A stretch of DNA of 40,440 nt from Roseateles sp. (GCA_018780415.1 JADMJQ010000076.1:1-40440), one strand, 5' to 3'. Positions 1 through 8,945 are shown, counted from the stretch's first letter. Made by a program: numbers and translations. The notes: a model not told the origin generated them from the sequence alone.

Positions 1-407
1 ACCAGGTCGACGCCAAGAGCGGCACGGTGCGTGTGCGCGCGGTGTTCGACAACAAGGACGGCAGCCTGATGCCGGGCCAGTTCGCCAAGCTGCGCATGGG
101 CCAGTCGAGCAAGACTTCAGCCCTGCTGATCAATGAGCGGGCCGTCGGCACCGACCAGAGCAAGCGTTTTGTGATCGTCGTCGGCGCGGACAACAAGGCC
201 GAGTACCGCGAGGTCAAGCTGGGTGCGGCCGTCAACGGCCTGCGCATCGTCACCGAGGGTCTTAGCCCCAAGGAGACCATCGTCGTCAACGGCCTGCAGC
301 GCGTGCGGCCGGGTTCCCTGCTGGCACCGACGCTGGTCACGATGGATGCCAAGGCGGAGATTCAAGCGAACGTCAAGAAAACAGCCAAGACCGTTGAAAA
401 GAGCTAA
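1..407 (+). CDS. RND efflux pump periplasmic adaptor subunit (partial, C-terminal end)
   Basis: This is the 3' end of a gene that begins before the window; the reading frame is already open at base 3 and ends in TAA at 405-407. The visible ~134 residues match the last part of a membrane-fusion adaptor (AcrA/MexE family): a stretch describing a beta-barrel domain (VRAVFDNKDGSLMPGQFAKL), then the membrane-proximal domain with GLSPKETIVVNGLQRVRPG, then a Lys-rich tail. Adaptors of this family bridge the inner-membrane pump and the outer-membrane channel in the periplasm and are usually lipid-anchored or signal-peptide bearing; that N-terminal part is outside the window. Only 3 nt separate it from the pump gene, so the two are certainly co-transcribed. 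Family assignment is firm; substrate is unknown. Confidence 0.93.
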   Translation, partial: QVDAKSGTVRVRAVFDNKDGSLMPGQFAKLRMGQSSKTSALLINERAVGTDQSKRFVIVVGADNKAEYREVKLGAAVNGLRIVTEGLSPKETIVVNGLQRVRPGSLLAPTLVTMDAKAEIQANVKKTAKTVEKS

Positions 408-410
408 GCA

Positions 411-3400
411 ATGAATTTGTCTAAATTTTTCATCGACCGGCCGATCTTTGCCGGCGTGATCTCGGTGCTGATGGTGCTGGCCGGCCTGATCGCCGTGCGC
501 ATCCTGCCGATTTCCGAGTATCCCGAGGTGGTGCCGCCGTCGGTCGTTGTGCGCGCCCAGTATCCCGGCGCCAACCCCAAGGTGATCGCCGAGACGGTGG
601 CCACGCCGCTGGAGGAGGCGCTCAACGGCGTCGAAGGCATGCTCTATATGGGCAGCCAGGCGACCACCGACGGTCTAATGACTCTCACCGTTACGTTCAA
701 GCTCGGCACTGACCCCGACAAGGCGCAACAACTGGTGCAGAACCGCGTCTCGCAGGCCGAGCCGCGCCTGCCCGAGGAGGTCCGGCGCCTGGGCGTGACG
801 ACGATCAAGAGCTCGCCCGACCTGACCATGGTGGTGCACTTGTTGTCGCCATCTGGCCGCTACGACATGACCTATCTGCGCAACTACGCGCTCTTGAACG
901 TCAAGGACAGGCTGGCGCGCCTGCAAGGCGTCGGTGACGTGCAGATGTTCGGTTCGGGCGATTACGCGATGCGCGTCTGGCTGGACCCGCAAAAGGTCGC
1001 GCAACACGGCTTGTCGGCCGGCGATGTGGTGGCCGCCATCCGCAGCCAGAACATCCAGGCCGCGGCCGGCGTGGTCGGCGCCTCGCCCGGCTTGGCGGGG
1101 GTGGACACGCAGCTGTCCATCAACGCCCAGGGTCGTTTGCAGAACGAAGAAGAGTTTGGCGACATCATCGTCAAGACCGAGAACGGCGCGGTGACGCACT
1201 TGCGCGACCTCGGCCGCATCGAGCTGGGTGCGTCCGGCTATGCCTTGCGCTCGCTCTTGGACAACAAGGACGCCGTGGCCGTGCCGATCTTTGCCGCACC
1301 GGGCTCGAATGCGATCCAGATCTCCGACCAGGTGCGCGCCACCATGGCCGAGCTGCAGAAGTCCATGCCCGAGGGCGTTGAATACAGCATCGTCTATGAC
1401 CCGACCCAGTTCGTGCGCGCCTCGATCGAGTCGGTGGTGCATACGCTGCTGGAAGCGGTGGCCCTGGTCGTGCTGGTGGTGATTCTGTTCCTGCAGACCT
1501 GGCGTGCGTCCATCATCCCCTTGCTGGCGGTGCCGGTGTCGGTGGTGGGCACCTTTGCGGTGATGCATCTGTTCGGTTTTTCTATCAATGCCCTGAGCCT
1601 GTTCGGCTTGGTGCTGGCGATCGGCATCGTCGTCGATGACGCGATCGTGGTGGTCGAGAACGTTGAACGCAATATCGAAGCCGGCTTGAGCCCGCGTGAT
1701 GCCACCTACCGCGCGATGCGCGAAGTGTCGGGCCCCATCATCGCGATAGCCCTGGTGTTGGTGGCGGTGTTCGTGCCGCTGGCCTTCATCAGCGGTCTAA
1801 CAGGACAGTTCTACCGCCAGTTTGCGCTGACGATTGCAATCTCGACGGTGATCTCGGCGATCAACTCGCTGACCCTGTCGCCAGCGCTTGCCGCGCTGCT
1901 GTTGAAGAGCCACGATGCGCCCAAGGACGCGCTGACCCGCGGCATGGACAAGGTCTTCGGCCGCTTCTTCAAGGCTTTTAACCGTTTCTTCAAGCGTGGC
2001 TCCGAGGCCTATGGCAATGGCGTGCAACGCGCGATTGCCCGCAAGGCGGTGATGCTGGCGCTTTACGGCGGCCTGGTGTTGCTGACGGTGGGCCTGTTCA
2101 AGGTCGTGCCCGGCGGCTTTGTGCCGGCGCAGGACAAGCAGTACCTGATCGGCTTCGCCCAGCTGCCCGATGGCGCGACGCTGGACCGCACCGAGGACGT
2201 GATCCGCCGCATGAGCGATATCACGCTGAAAACGCCCGGCGTCGAGCACGCGATCGCTTTCCCCGGTCTGTCGATCAACGGCTTCACCAACAGCTCCAAC
2301 TCCGGCATCGTCTTCGTGGCCTTGAAGCCCTTCGAGGAGCGTAAGGCCAAGGGCCTGTCGGCCGGCGAGATCGCGGGCAGCATGAACGCGCAGTTCGGCG
2401 CCATCCAGGAGGCTTTTGTCGTGATGTTCCCGCCGCCACCGGTGCAGGGCCTGGGCACGACCGGCGGCTTCAAGCTGCAGCTGGAAGATCGCGGCGGCCT
2501 CGGCTACGAGGCGCTTGACCAGGCCACCAAGGCCTTCATGGCCAAGGCCTATCAGGCGCCCGAGCTGGCCGGCATGTTCACCAGCTTCCAGGTCAATGTG
2601 CCCCAGCTCTATGCCGACATCGACCGCACCAAGGCGCGCCAACTGGGCGTGGCGGTGACCGATGTGTTTGACACCATGCAGATCTACTTGGGCAGCCTGT
2701 ATGTGAACGACTTCAACAAGTTCGGCCGGACCTACTCGGTGCGCGTGCAAGCCGACGCCGCCTACCGTGCGCGGGCCGAGGATGTCGGTCAGCTGAAGGT
2801 GCGCTCCAGCTCGGGCGAGATGGTGCCGCTGTCCGCGCTGATGACCGTCGAGCATGCGGTCGGCCCCGAGCGGGCGATGCGTTACAACGGCTTCTTGTCG
2901 GCCGATATCAACGGCGGCCCCGCTCCTGGCTTCTCATCCGGCCAGGCGCAGGACGCGATCAAGCGCATCGCCGCCGAGACCTTGCCGCCCGGTATCGCCT
3001 ATGAATGGACCGAGCTGACCTATCAGGAGATCCTCGCCGGCAATTCCGGGCTGTGGGTGTTCCCGCTGGCCTTGTTGTTGGTCTTCCTGGTGCTGGCCGC
3101 GCAGTACGAAAGCCTGACCCTGCCGCTGGCGATTCTGTTGATCGTGCCTATGGGCTTGATGGCGGCGATGACCGGCGTCTGGCTGACCAAGGGCGACAAC
3201 AATGTCTTCACGCAAATCGGCTTGATGGTGCTGGTGGGGCTCAGCGCCAAGAACGCGATCCTGATCGTCGAGTTCGCCCGCGAGCTGGAGTTCGCCGGCC
3301 GCACGCCGCTGGCCGCCGCGATCGAAGCCGCCCGCCTGCGCCTGCGCCCCATCTTGATGACCTCGATGGCGTTTGTGATGGGCGTGCTGCCCCTTGTATT

Positions 3401-3638
3401 GGCCACGGGTGCGGGCGCCGAGATGCGCTCGGCCATGGGCATCGCGGTGTTCGCCGGGATGATTGGCGTGACGGCTTTTGGCCTGTTCCTGACGCCGGTG
3501 TTCTATGTGCTGGTGCGCAGAATAGCCGGCAACAAGCCGCTGAAGCTGCATGGCGAGGTGCCGCATCTGGATGAGGCTTTTGCTGGGGGCGCGTCGGCCA
3601 AGCCGGTCGTCGCTGCGCCGCGTCACGAGCATGAATGA
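411..3638 (+). CDS. RND multidrug efflux transporter, inner-membrane pump (HAE-1, MexF/BpeF-like)
   Basis: A 1075-residue proton-driven RND pump of the hydrophobe/amphiphile efflux family. The start MNLSKFFIDRPIFAGVISVL is the canonical N-terminal membrane helix. The proton-relay aspartates are D409 and D410 in IGIVVDDAIVVVENVER, and the partner lysine lies in the helix LMVLVGLSAKNAILIVEF near the C-terminus. The porter-domain motif PPPVQGLGTTGGFKLQLEDR is the MexF/CeoB/BpeF/OqxB style rather than the AcrB/MexB style (family knowledge). Length and domain order (TM1, large periplasmic loop, TM2-6, TM7, second loop, TM8-12) are complete. It sits 3 nt after the adaptor and 19 nt before the outer-membrane channel gene, a complete tripartite operon. 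No regulator is inside the window, so it would lie upstream. Substrates cannot be read from sequence; MexEF-type pumps commonly export quinolones, chloramphenicol and related aromatic compounds. Confidence 0.96.
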   Translation: MNLSKFFIDRPIFAGVISVLMVLAGLIAVRILPISEYPEVVPPSVVVRAQYPGANPKVIAETVATPLEEALNGVEGMLYMGSQATTDGLMTLTVTFKLGTDPDKAQQLVQNRVSQAEPRLPEEVRRLGVTTIKSSPDLTMVVHLLSPSGRYDMTYLRNYALLNVKDRLARLQGVGDVQMFGSGDYAMRVWLDPQKVAQHGLSAGDVVAAIRSQNIQAAAGVVGASPGLAGVDTQLSINAQGRLQNEEEFGDIIVKTENGAVTHLRDLGRIELGASGYALRSLLDNKDAVAVPIFAAPGSNAIQISDQVRATMAELQKSMPEGVEYSIVYDPTQFVRASIESVVHTLLEAVALVVLVVILFLQTWRASIIPLLAVPVSVVGTFAVMHLFGFSINALSLFGLVLAIGIVVDDAIVVVENVERNIEAGLSPRDATYRAMREVSGPIIAIALVLVAVFVPLAFISGLTGQFYRQFALTIAISTVISAINSLTLSPALAALLLKSHDAPKDALTRGMDKVFGRFFKAFNRFFKRGSEAYGNGVQRAIARKAVMLALYGGLVLLTVGLFKVVPGGFVPAQDKQYLIGFAQLPDGATLDRTEDVIRRMSDITLKTPGVEHAIAFPGLSINGFTNSSNSGIVFVALKPFEERKAKGLSAGEIAGSMNAQFGAIQEAFVVMFPPPPVQGLGTTGGFKLQLEDRGGLGYEALDQATKAFMAKAYQAPELAGMFTSFQVNVPQLYADIDRTKARQLGVAVTDVFDTMQIYLGSLYVNDFNKFGRTYSVRVQADAAYRARAEDVGQLKVRSSSGEMVPLSALMTVEHAVGPERAMRYNGFLSADINGGPAPGFSSGQAQDAIKRIAAETLPPGIAYEWTELTYQEILAGNSGLWVFPLALLLVFLVLAAQYESLTLPLAILLIVPMGLMAAMTGVWLTKGDNNVFTQIGLMVLVGLSAKNAILIVEFARELEFAGRTPLAAAIEAARLRLRPILMTSMAFVMGVLPLVLATGAGAEMRSAMGIAVFAGMIGVTAFGLFLTPVFYVLVRRIAGNKPLKLHGEVPHLDEAFAGGASAKPVVAAPRHEHE

Positions 3639-3657
3639 TTGAACTGAGTCTCAAATC

Positions 3658-5058
3658 ATGAAAAAACATAATCTTTTGCCACTGCTCGCCGCCTTGGTGC
3701 TGGCCGGTTGCGCCAATCTGGCAACCATCGAGCCGCACCCGCTGCCGGTCGTGCCCGAGGCTTTCAAGACGGCCAGCGCCGCGCCGACCACGGCGGTCCA
3801 GACCGACTGGTGGACCAGCTTTGCCGACCCGGTGCTGAACGATCTGACCGAGCGCGCGCTGGCCCATAACACCAGCATCCAGGCGGCCGCCGCCAGGCTG
3901 GCGCAGGCACGCGCATTGCTGCGCAGCAGCGAGGCCGACCGCGCCTTGCAGGTTGGTGCCAGTGCCGGCGCAGGTCGCCAGGGCGGTGATGCGGCTCGGG
4001 CAGCGGGCACGTCCGGCACGCAGCTCACGGCTGGCGTCAATTTGTCCTACGAGATCGATGTGATGGGCCGCCTGAGCCAGGCAAGTCAGGCCGCCGCGCT
4101 CGACGCTCAGGCGCGCGAAGCGCTGCTGCAAAGCGCGCGCCTGCTGGTGCAGGCCGATGTGGCGCAAAGCTACTTCGCGCTGCGCGCGCTGGACGCCGAG
4201 CGTGCGCTGATGCGCGACACGGTCGCGGCCTATAACGACACTCTCAAGCTGACCGAGAAGCGCCATGCCGCCGGTGATGTGGCCGAGCTGGACGTGGCGC
4301 GCATGCGCACCGAGGTGGCGGCCACCCAGGCGCAGGCGATCGCGCTGGATAGGCGCCGCCAGGAGCTGGAGCATGCGCTGGCGCTGCTGGCCGGTGAGCT
4401 ACCCAGCAGCTTGACTGTAAAAGACAGCGCGGCCGAGGGCGTCTGGTCCGAGCTTCTGCCCATCATCCCGGCCGGCGTGCCGAGCTCGGTGCTGGCGCGC
4501 CGCCCCGATGTGGCCGCCGCCGAAAGCGCGGTCAAGGCGGCGCAAGCCCGGCTCGGTGTGGCGCAAAAGGCCTGGCTGCCGACGCTGGCGCTGACCGCCT
4601 CGGCCGGCGGCGCGTCGCCGGAATTGTCTGATCTGTTCAAGACCTCGGCCGGGCTCTGGGGCATCAATGCCTTGCTGAACCTGCCGCTGTTCGACGGCGG
4701 TCGCCGCGAGGCCGGCGTGCAGGGCGCGGCGGCGCAATGGGATGCGGCCGCAGCCAGCTATCGCGAGCAGGTGCTGATCGCTTTCCGCGATGTCGAGGAT
4801 CAGCTGTCCGCGCTGCAATACCTGGCCGCGCAAAGCCAGGTGCAAGCGCTGGCCGTGCAATCCGCGACGCGCGCCATGCAACTGTCCGACTCACGCTACC
4901 GCAACGGCCTGGTCAACCAGCTCGAACTGCTGGACGCGCGCCGCAGCGAGCTGAGTCTGCGCCGCCAGGCCCTGCAAGTGCGGGCGGCGCAATACCAGTC
5001 GACGGTGGGTTTGATCAAGGCGCTAGGGGGTGGTTGGGGTCAAGTCAGCAAGACCTGA
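3658..5058 (+). CDS. Outer-membrane efflux lipoprotein, NodT/OprM family
   Basis: A 466-residue TolC-like outer-membrane channel that completes the RND operon. The start has a lipoprotein signal peptide with lipobox LAGC and lipid-modified Cys18. Two similar halves follow, each beginning with the long alpha-helical hairpin typical of the OEP domain: the first around residues 60-250 (DWWTSFADPVLNDLTERALA), the second around 265-455 with RRPDVAAAESAVKAAQARLGVA and LPLFDGGRREAGV. These motifs are diagnostic of the NodT subfamily. The protein forms a trimeric beta-barrel with a periplasmic tunnel that docks to the adaptor. The gene starts 19 nt after the pump stop. Its last codons lie inside a GGGGTCA...TGACCCC inverted repeat, so the extreme C-terminus (VSKT) may be shaped by that element rather than by selection on the protein. 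Confidence 0.95.
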   Translation: MKKHNLLPLLAALVLAGCANLATIEPHPLPVVPEAFKTASAAPTTAVQTDWWTSFADPVLNDLTERALAHNTSIQAAAARLAQARALLRSSEADRALQVGASAGAGRQGGDAARAAGTSGTQLTAGVNLSYEIDVMGRLSQASQAAALDAQAREALLQSARLLVQADVAQSYFALRALDAERALMRDTVAAYNDTLKLTEKRHAAGDVAELDVARMRTEVAATQAQAIALDRRRQELEHALALLAGELPSSLTVKDSAAEGVWSELLPIIPAGVPSSVLARRPDVAAAESAVKAAQARLGVAQKAWLPTLALTASAGGASPELSDLFKTSAGLWGINALLNLPLFDGGRREAGVQGAAAQWDAAAASYREQVLIAFRDVEDQLSALQYLAAQSQVQALAVQSATRAMQLSDSRYRNGLVNQLELLDARRSELSLRRQALQVRAAQYQSTVGLIKALGGGWGQVSKT

Positions 5059-5062
5059 CCCC
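5036..5062. repeat. Inverted repeat at the convergent 3' ends (possible terminator or REP-like element)
   Basis: Arms GGGGTCAAGTC (5036-5046) and GACCTGACCCC (5052-5062) pair over 11 bp with one mismatch and a 5-nt loop. The hairpin spans the stop codon of the efflux channel gene and lies 9 bp from the end of the convergent phosphodiesterase gene. No T-tract follows on either strand, so it is not a classic intrinsic terminator. The right arm plus flanks, CAAGACCTGACCCCG (5049-5063), recurs exactly at 30097-30111. A GGGGTCAGGTCTTG-like core is, from memory, a frequent REP-type sequence in proteobacteria; that attribution is not proven here. Confidence 0.5.
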
Positions 5063-5071
5063 GTATGAACT

Positions 5072-6349
5072 TCACTTGCTGCGCTGACGCCTCGCCAAGC
5101 ACAGCACGCCCGCCAATCCTGCCAGCATCAAGGCATAGGTTTGTGGCTCGGGCACGGCCGACAGCGCGGCCACGGCGGCCACACCCAGGTCCGGCTGGTC
5201 GGTGAAGAAGCCGTCCATGCCGAGGTCCACAAAGGCCTTTATCTGGCCGGCCATGTCGCCATAAGCGGCCGGGTCGAGGCCGTTGTCGAACTCGATCGGC
5301 AGGAAGGCGTTCTCGGCCCGGAAGGTCCAGCCATGCACGGTCAGGCCGCGCTGGTGCGCGTCGGCGATCAGCTGGGTAGGGGTGCCCAGCTTGCCGCCGA
5401 CCAGCGAGATCATCAGGTTGGTGTTCGATCCGACGCCATCGGCGTAGGTCATGATGGTGTCCAGCCCGGCGGCCGAGGCCAGCTCGGCGTAGCTGCGGCT
5501 GTCATCGAAAGGCTTGCCGCTGCCATTCAGCAGCTGCGCGATCTTGATGTCGGTCTTGCCGTTCAGATAGACCAGGTTCTGGACTTCGAAGGACTGGATG
5601 AACACCGGCGCGTTGTGATCATTGCCATAGTTGGCATGCAGCGTGGCGACCAGCTTGTCCTCCATCCTTTGCAGGCCGTTGGCATCGCTGAAGTTCTTGA
5701 AATAGCTCGGGTGCTTGGTTTCGGGGTAGATGCCGATGACGCGGCCGGTCTCCAGCGACTTGGCCTTGGCCAGATTGATCACCTCTTGCAGCGTCGGGAT
5801 CACATACTGGTTGTTATGGGCGTTATTGCCCAGGCGCAGATCGCGCAGGCGCTCTTGGGCGCGGATGTCGCTGCGGATCTCGGCGGCGGTGAAGTCCTCG
5901 GCGAACCAGCCGGCGGTCTTCACCCCGTCCACCGTTTTGACGGTCAGCCGGTCGGCGTACTTGGCCAACTGCCAGACATTGGTGCTGCTGTCGGTGCGGT
6001 TCAGAACCGGTGCGCCGTTCACCATCTTGATGGTGCCATTGGCGTTCAAATCGACCCGCGCCAGCATCGGTTCGTGGCGTGCGATCAACTCGCCGTCCTT
6101 GGTCATCACCAGATCGGGCTCGATATAGTTGGCGCCTTGAGAGATCGCCAGGCTGTAGGCTTCGAGCGTGTGCTCGGGGCGATAGCCGGAGGCGCCGCGA
6201 TGGCCGATGACGATGGGCGCGTCGCCGCTGAGGGTGTTCCAGACCTTGGCCGGCAGTGGGCTGATGTTGTTGGCCGGGAAAGCTTGGGCGGAGGTGGCAG
6301 CGGCGGCGACCAGCGCGCACAGCGCGGCGGAAATGGCGTGCATTTTCAT
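5072..6349 (-). CDS. Secreted glycerophosphodiester phosphodiesterase with PEP-CTERM sorting tail
   Basis: A 425-residue GlpQ-type enzyme that hydrolyses glycerophosphodiesters to glycerol-3-phosphate and an alcohol outside the cytoplasm. Residues 1-23 are a Sec signal peptide ending SAQA. The GDPD catalytic signature is complete: GHRGASGYRPEHT with H50 and R51, YIEPDLVMTKDGELIARHE with E77, D79 (metal ligands) and H92. The protein ends in VPEPQTYALMLAGLAGVLCL followed by ARRQRSK: a PEP motif, hydrophobic helix and basic tail, which is the PEP-CTERM signal recognised by exosortase. That tail is unusual on a GDPD and predicts envelope or exopolysaccharide-linked delivery (inference). The start at 6349 is preceded by AGGA; an ATG two codons later is an alternative. 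It lies 99 nt downstream of the GST gene, separated by a strong hairpin, so it probably has its own promoter. Confidence 0.92.
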   Translation of the reverse strand: MKMHAISAALCALVAAAATSAQAFPANNISPLPAKVWNTLSGDAPIVIGHRGASGYRPEHTLEAYSLAISQGANYIEPDLVMTKDGELIARHEPMLARVDLNANGTIKMVNGAPVLNRTDSSTNVWQLAKYADRLTVKTVDGVKTAGWFAEDFTAAEIRSDIRAQERLRDLRLGNNAHNNQYVIPTLQEVINLAKAKSLETGRVIGIYPETKHPSYFKNFSDANGLQRMEDKLVATLHANYGNDHNAPVFIQSFEVQNLVYLNGKTDIKIAQLLNGSGKPFDDSRSYAELASAAGLDTIMTYADGVGSNTNLMISLVGGKLGTPTQLIADAHQRGLTVHGWTFRAENAFLPIEFDNGLDPAAYGDMAGQIKAFVDLGMDGFFTDQPDLGVAAVAALSAVPEPQTYALMLAGLAGVLCLARRQRSK

Positions 6350-6413
6350 GTGGGTTCCTGTTGGAAATTGAGGGATAGATCAGCATCGCCCACCCATATG
6401 ACAAGCAAATGAA

Positions 6414-6441
6414 GCGGCAGCATCCATTCGGATGCTGCCGC
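6414..6441 (-). terminator. Intrinsic-type terminator after the GST gene
   Basis: A perfect 12-bp stem, GCGGCAGCATCC (6414-6425) with GGATGCTGCCGC (6430-6441), has a 4-nt loop and begins 7 bp past the GST stop. Read on the minus strand it is followed by TTCATTTGCTTG, a weak T-rich tail. It separates the GST gene from the downstream phosphodiesterase gene. Confidence 0.7.
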
Positions 6442-6448
6442 GCTGCGC

Positions 6449-7072
6449 TTACTTGGCAGCGAACTTCGCGTAGTACTCAGCGATCGCCGGTGTGCTCTCC
6501 ATCCGACGCAAATGGGCGTTCAGCGCCGGCGCCACTTGTTCGACCAGATCACGCGGCACATGGTCGAGGCGGCCCGAGTTGAGGCCGCGAATGTCGACAA
6601 ACACCTTCAGGTCGGCCACGGTCAAACGGTTGTCGGCAAAAAACTCGCCGCCGTGGGCCAAGAGCTGCTTTTGCAGCCAGCGTAAATAGACCGGCATCGA
6701 ACCATTGACCAGCGCCAGACGGGCTTGTTTCTGCTCCTCGCCCGACATCCGAAAGGTCGGACCCAGCTTGACCGAGGCTTCCTCGACAACGTACATCACC
6801 TCATCGCAGAGCAGCGCCTGGAACGGGTCGCTCGGGTACAGATCGGCCAGCTTGCCGGCGTAGCGAATGATGGCGTCGCACTGAGTGACCTGCACGCCAT
6901 CGACATGCAGCGTTGGCACCTGGCCCAAGGGCGTTGTTTTGCGGACTTCCTCGAACTCGGGGAAGCCAAAGCGATGATCTTCAAAGGCGATGCCGCCGAT
7001 GTGAAAAGCCAGGCGCGCGGGTTCGGCGCGGCCACCGTGAAAGTCGAAATAGGTCAGTTTGAGTTGGCTCAT
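6449..7072 (-). CDS. Glutathione S-transferase family protein
   Basis: A 207-residue cytosolic GST with the usual two-domain length. The N-terminal thioredoxin-like domain (about 1-80) begins LKLTYFDFHGGRAEPARLAF, where Tyr8 occupies the catalytic tyrosine position of alpha/mu/pi/sigma classes. The cis-proline loop GQVPTLHVDG and the glutathione-contact segment TQCDAIIRYAGKLADLYP follow; the usual E/D-S pair of this segment is replaced by Q-C, so glutathione contacts may differ. The C-terminal helical domain contains NRLTVADLKVFVDI, the conserved N-cap/hydrophobic staple. It resembles the sigma-like nucleophilic class. It is transcribed divergently from the ABC exporter at 7173, with a 100-bp gap that must hold both promoters. 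The substrate is unknown. Confidence 0.92.
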   Translation of the reverse strand: MSQLKLTYFDFHGGRAEPARLAFHIGGIAFEDHRFGFPEFEEVRKTTPLGQVPTLHVDGVQVTQCDAIIRYAGKLADLYPSDPFQALLCDEVMYVVEEASVKLGPTFRMSGEEQKQARLALVNGSMPVYLRWLQKQLLAHGGEFFADNRLTVADLKVFVDIRGLNSGRLDHVPRDLVEQVAPALNAHLRRMESTPAIAEYYAKFAAK

Positions 7073-7172
7073 GATGGGTTCCAGAAGTGCGATGAAGGCG
7101 ACGCGGCAGATCGTAAGTCAAGCGGAAAAACTCAGTTACGCTGTGCCGCAATGTCCTTCTGAATCCGCTCAA

Positions 7173-8945
7173 ATGCACCCCTTCAAAAAACTACTCGCCT
7201 ACGCCCAGGGCCACCGGCGCGATATCCGCCTGGCCACGCTGTATTCCATCCTCAACAAGTTTTTCGACATCCTGCCCGAGGTGCTGATCGGCGCCGCCGT
7301 GGACGTGGTGGTGCGCGGCGAGCAGAGCTTTTTGGCCAAAAACATCTTGGTCAACTTCGGCATCACCGACACCTGGCAGCAGCTCTTGTTCCTGGGTGCG
7401 CTGAACATCGCAGTTTGGATCGGCGAGTCGGGCTTTGAGTACCTGCTGGAGCTGAAATGGCGCGGTCTGGCGCAGAACATCCAGCATGAGTTGCGCCTGG
7501 ATACCTATGGCCATGTGCAAAAGCTGGAGCTGAGTTACTTCGAAAATCAGCGCACCGGTGCCTTGATGTCGGTCTTGAACGACGACATCAACCAGCTCGA
7601 GCGCTTCTTGAACGGCGGCGCCAACCAGATCATCCAGGTGGTCTGCTCGTCCATCATGGTCAGCGCGGTGTTCTTTGCCTTGCAGCCGGGCCTGGCGGTG
7701 GTGGCGCTGCTGCCGGTGCCGCTGATTTTGTTCGGCACGTTTTGGTTTCAGAAGCGGCTGGCGCCACGCTATGCGGTGGTGCGCGAGGCGGCAGGCGATG
7801 TCTCGGCCCGCTTGAATAACAACTTACTCGGCCTGGCCACCATCAAGGCCTTCGCGACCGAGACCCTGGAGGCCGCCCATATCGCCCAGGCCAGCGATGC
7901 CTACCGTGTCTCCAATGCGGCAGCCATACGTCTCAGCTCGGCCATCACGCCGGTCATCCGCATGGGCATCCTGGCCGGCTTCACCGCCACCTTGCTGTAC
8001 GGCGGCTGGCTGACGATTCACGGCGAGCTGGCCGTCGGCGCCTACTCGGTGCTGGTGTTTCTGACCCAGCGACTGCTGTGGCCGATGACGCGGCTGGCCG
8101 AGGTGGCCGATATGTACCAGCGTTCGATGGCCGCCGCCCAGCGGGCACTGGGCCTGCTGGCCACGCCGATCAAGATTGCCTACGAGGGCGAGCATTTCCC
8201 GGTCGAGCAGGCGCGTGGCGCCTTGAGCTTCGAGGGCGTAGGTTTTGCCTATGCCGAGCAGCCGACCTTGCAAGACCTGAACCTCGATGTGCCCGCCGGC
8301 CAGACGGTGGCCTTTGTCGGCAGCACCGGGTCGGGCAAGTCCACCCTGGTCAAGCTGCTCTTGCGCTTCTACGAGCCACAGCGGGGCCGCATCTTGTTTG
8401 ATGGCCGGCCCATCGCCGAGCTGAATCTGCAGGACTTGAGGCGTGCGATCGGCTATGTCGCGCAGGACAGTTTCCTGACCGATGGCACGGTCGCCGAGAA
8501 CATTGCCTACGGCATGGCCGAGGCGAGTGATGCGCAGATCCATGAGGCGGCGCGCTTGTCCGAGAGCCTGGAGTTCATCGAGCGCCTGCCCTTGGGCTTT
8601 GCCACCCGCATCGGCGAGCGCGGCCAAAAGCTCAGCGGCGGCCAGCGTCAGCGCCTGGCCTTGGCACGCGCGATTCTGAAGAACCCGCCGCTGTTGATCC
8701 TTGACGAGGCGACCAGTGCGGTCGACAACGAAACCGAGGCGGCCATTCAGCGCTCGCTGAACATCGTCAGCCAGGGCCGCACGACGCTGGTGATCGCGCA
8801 CCGCTTGTCGACCGTGCGGCAGGCCCATTGCATCCATTTGCTGGAGCGAGGCCGCATTGTCGAGAGTGGCACGCATGATGAGTTAGTTGCGCGGGGTGGG
8901 GCGTATGCGGTCTTATGGCGGTTGCAGACGGGGGAGGTGGGGTGA
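7173..8945 (+). CDS. ABC exporter, fused membrane and ATPase domains (MsbA/ABCB type)
   Basis: A 590-residue half-transporter that would act as a homodimer. The membrane domain spans about residues 15-320 with six predicted helices. The ATPase domain has Walker A GSTGSGKST (383-391), Q-loop YVAQDSFLTDGTVAENIAYG, signature LSGGQRQRL (487-), Walker B LLILDE (507-512) followed by ATSAVDNETE, and the H-loop VIAHRLSTVR, so all catalytic elements are present. I chose ATG 7173 (MHPFKKLLAYAQGHRRD) because the frame extends further upstream only into the intergenic region and over the first bases of the divergent GST gene. The family exports lipids, peptides or drugs; no substrate can be read. There is no adjacent partner half-transporter. 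A pairing with glutathione conjugates from the divergent GST is conceivable but speculative. Confidence 0.95.
   Translation: MHPFKKLLAYAQGHRRDIRLATLYSILNKFFDILPEVLIGAAVDVVVRGEQSFLAKNILVNFGITDTWQQLLFLGALNIAVWIGESGFEYLLELKWRGLAQNIQHELRLDTYGHVQKLELSYFENQRTGALMSVLNDDINQLERFLNGGANQIIQVVCSSIMVSAVFFALQPGLAVVALLPVPLILFGTFWFQKRLAPRYAVVREAAGDVSARLNNNLLGLATIKAFATETLEAAHIAQASDAYRVSNAAAIRLSSAITPVIRMGILAGFTATLLYGGWLTIHGELAVGAYSVLVFLTQRLLWPMTRLAEVADMYQRSMAAAQRALGLLATPIKIAYEGEHFPVEQARGALSFEGVGFAYAEQPTLQDLNLDVPAGQTVAFVGSTGSGKSTLVKLLLRFYEPQRGRILFDGRPIAELNLQDLRRAIGYVAQDSFLTDGTVAENIAYGMAEASDAQIHEAARLSESLEFIERLPLGFATRIGERGQKLSGGQRQRLALARAILKNPPLLILDEATSAVDNETEAAIQRSLNIVSQGRTTLVIAHRLSTVRQAHCIHLLERGRIVESGTHDELVARGGAYAVLWRLQTGEVG

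Noticed and set aside
5141-6412. A 423-codon plus-strand frame opposite the phosphodiesterase gene
   Set aside because: The minus strand encodes a full GDPD with signal peptide and PEP-CTERM tail; the plus frame is low-complexity Gly/Val/Asp/His sequence.
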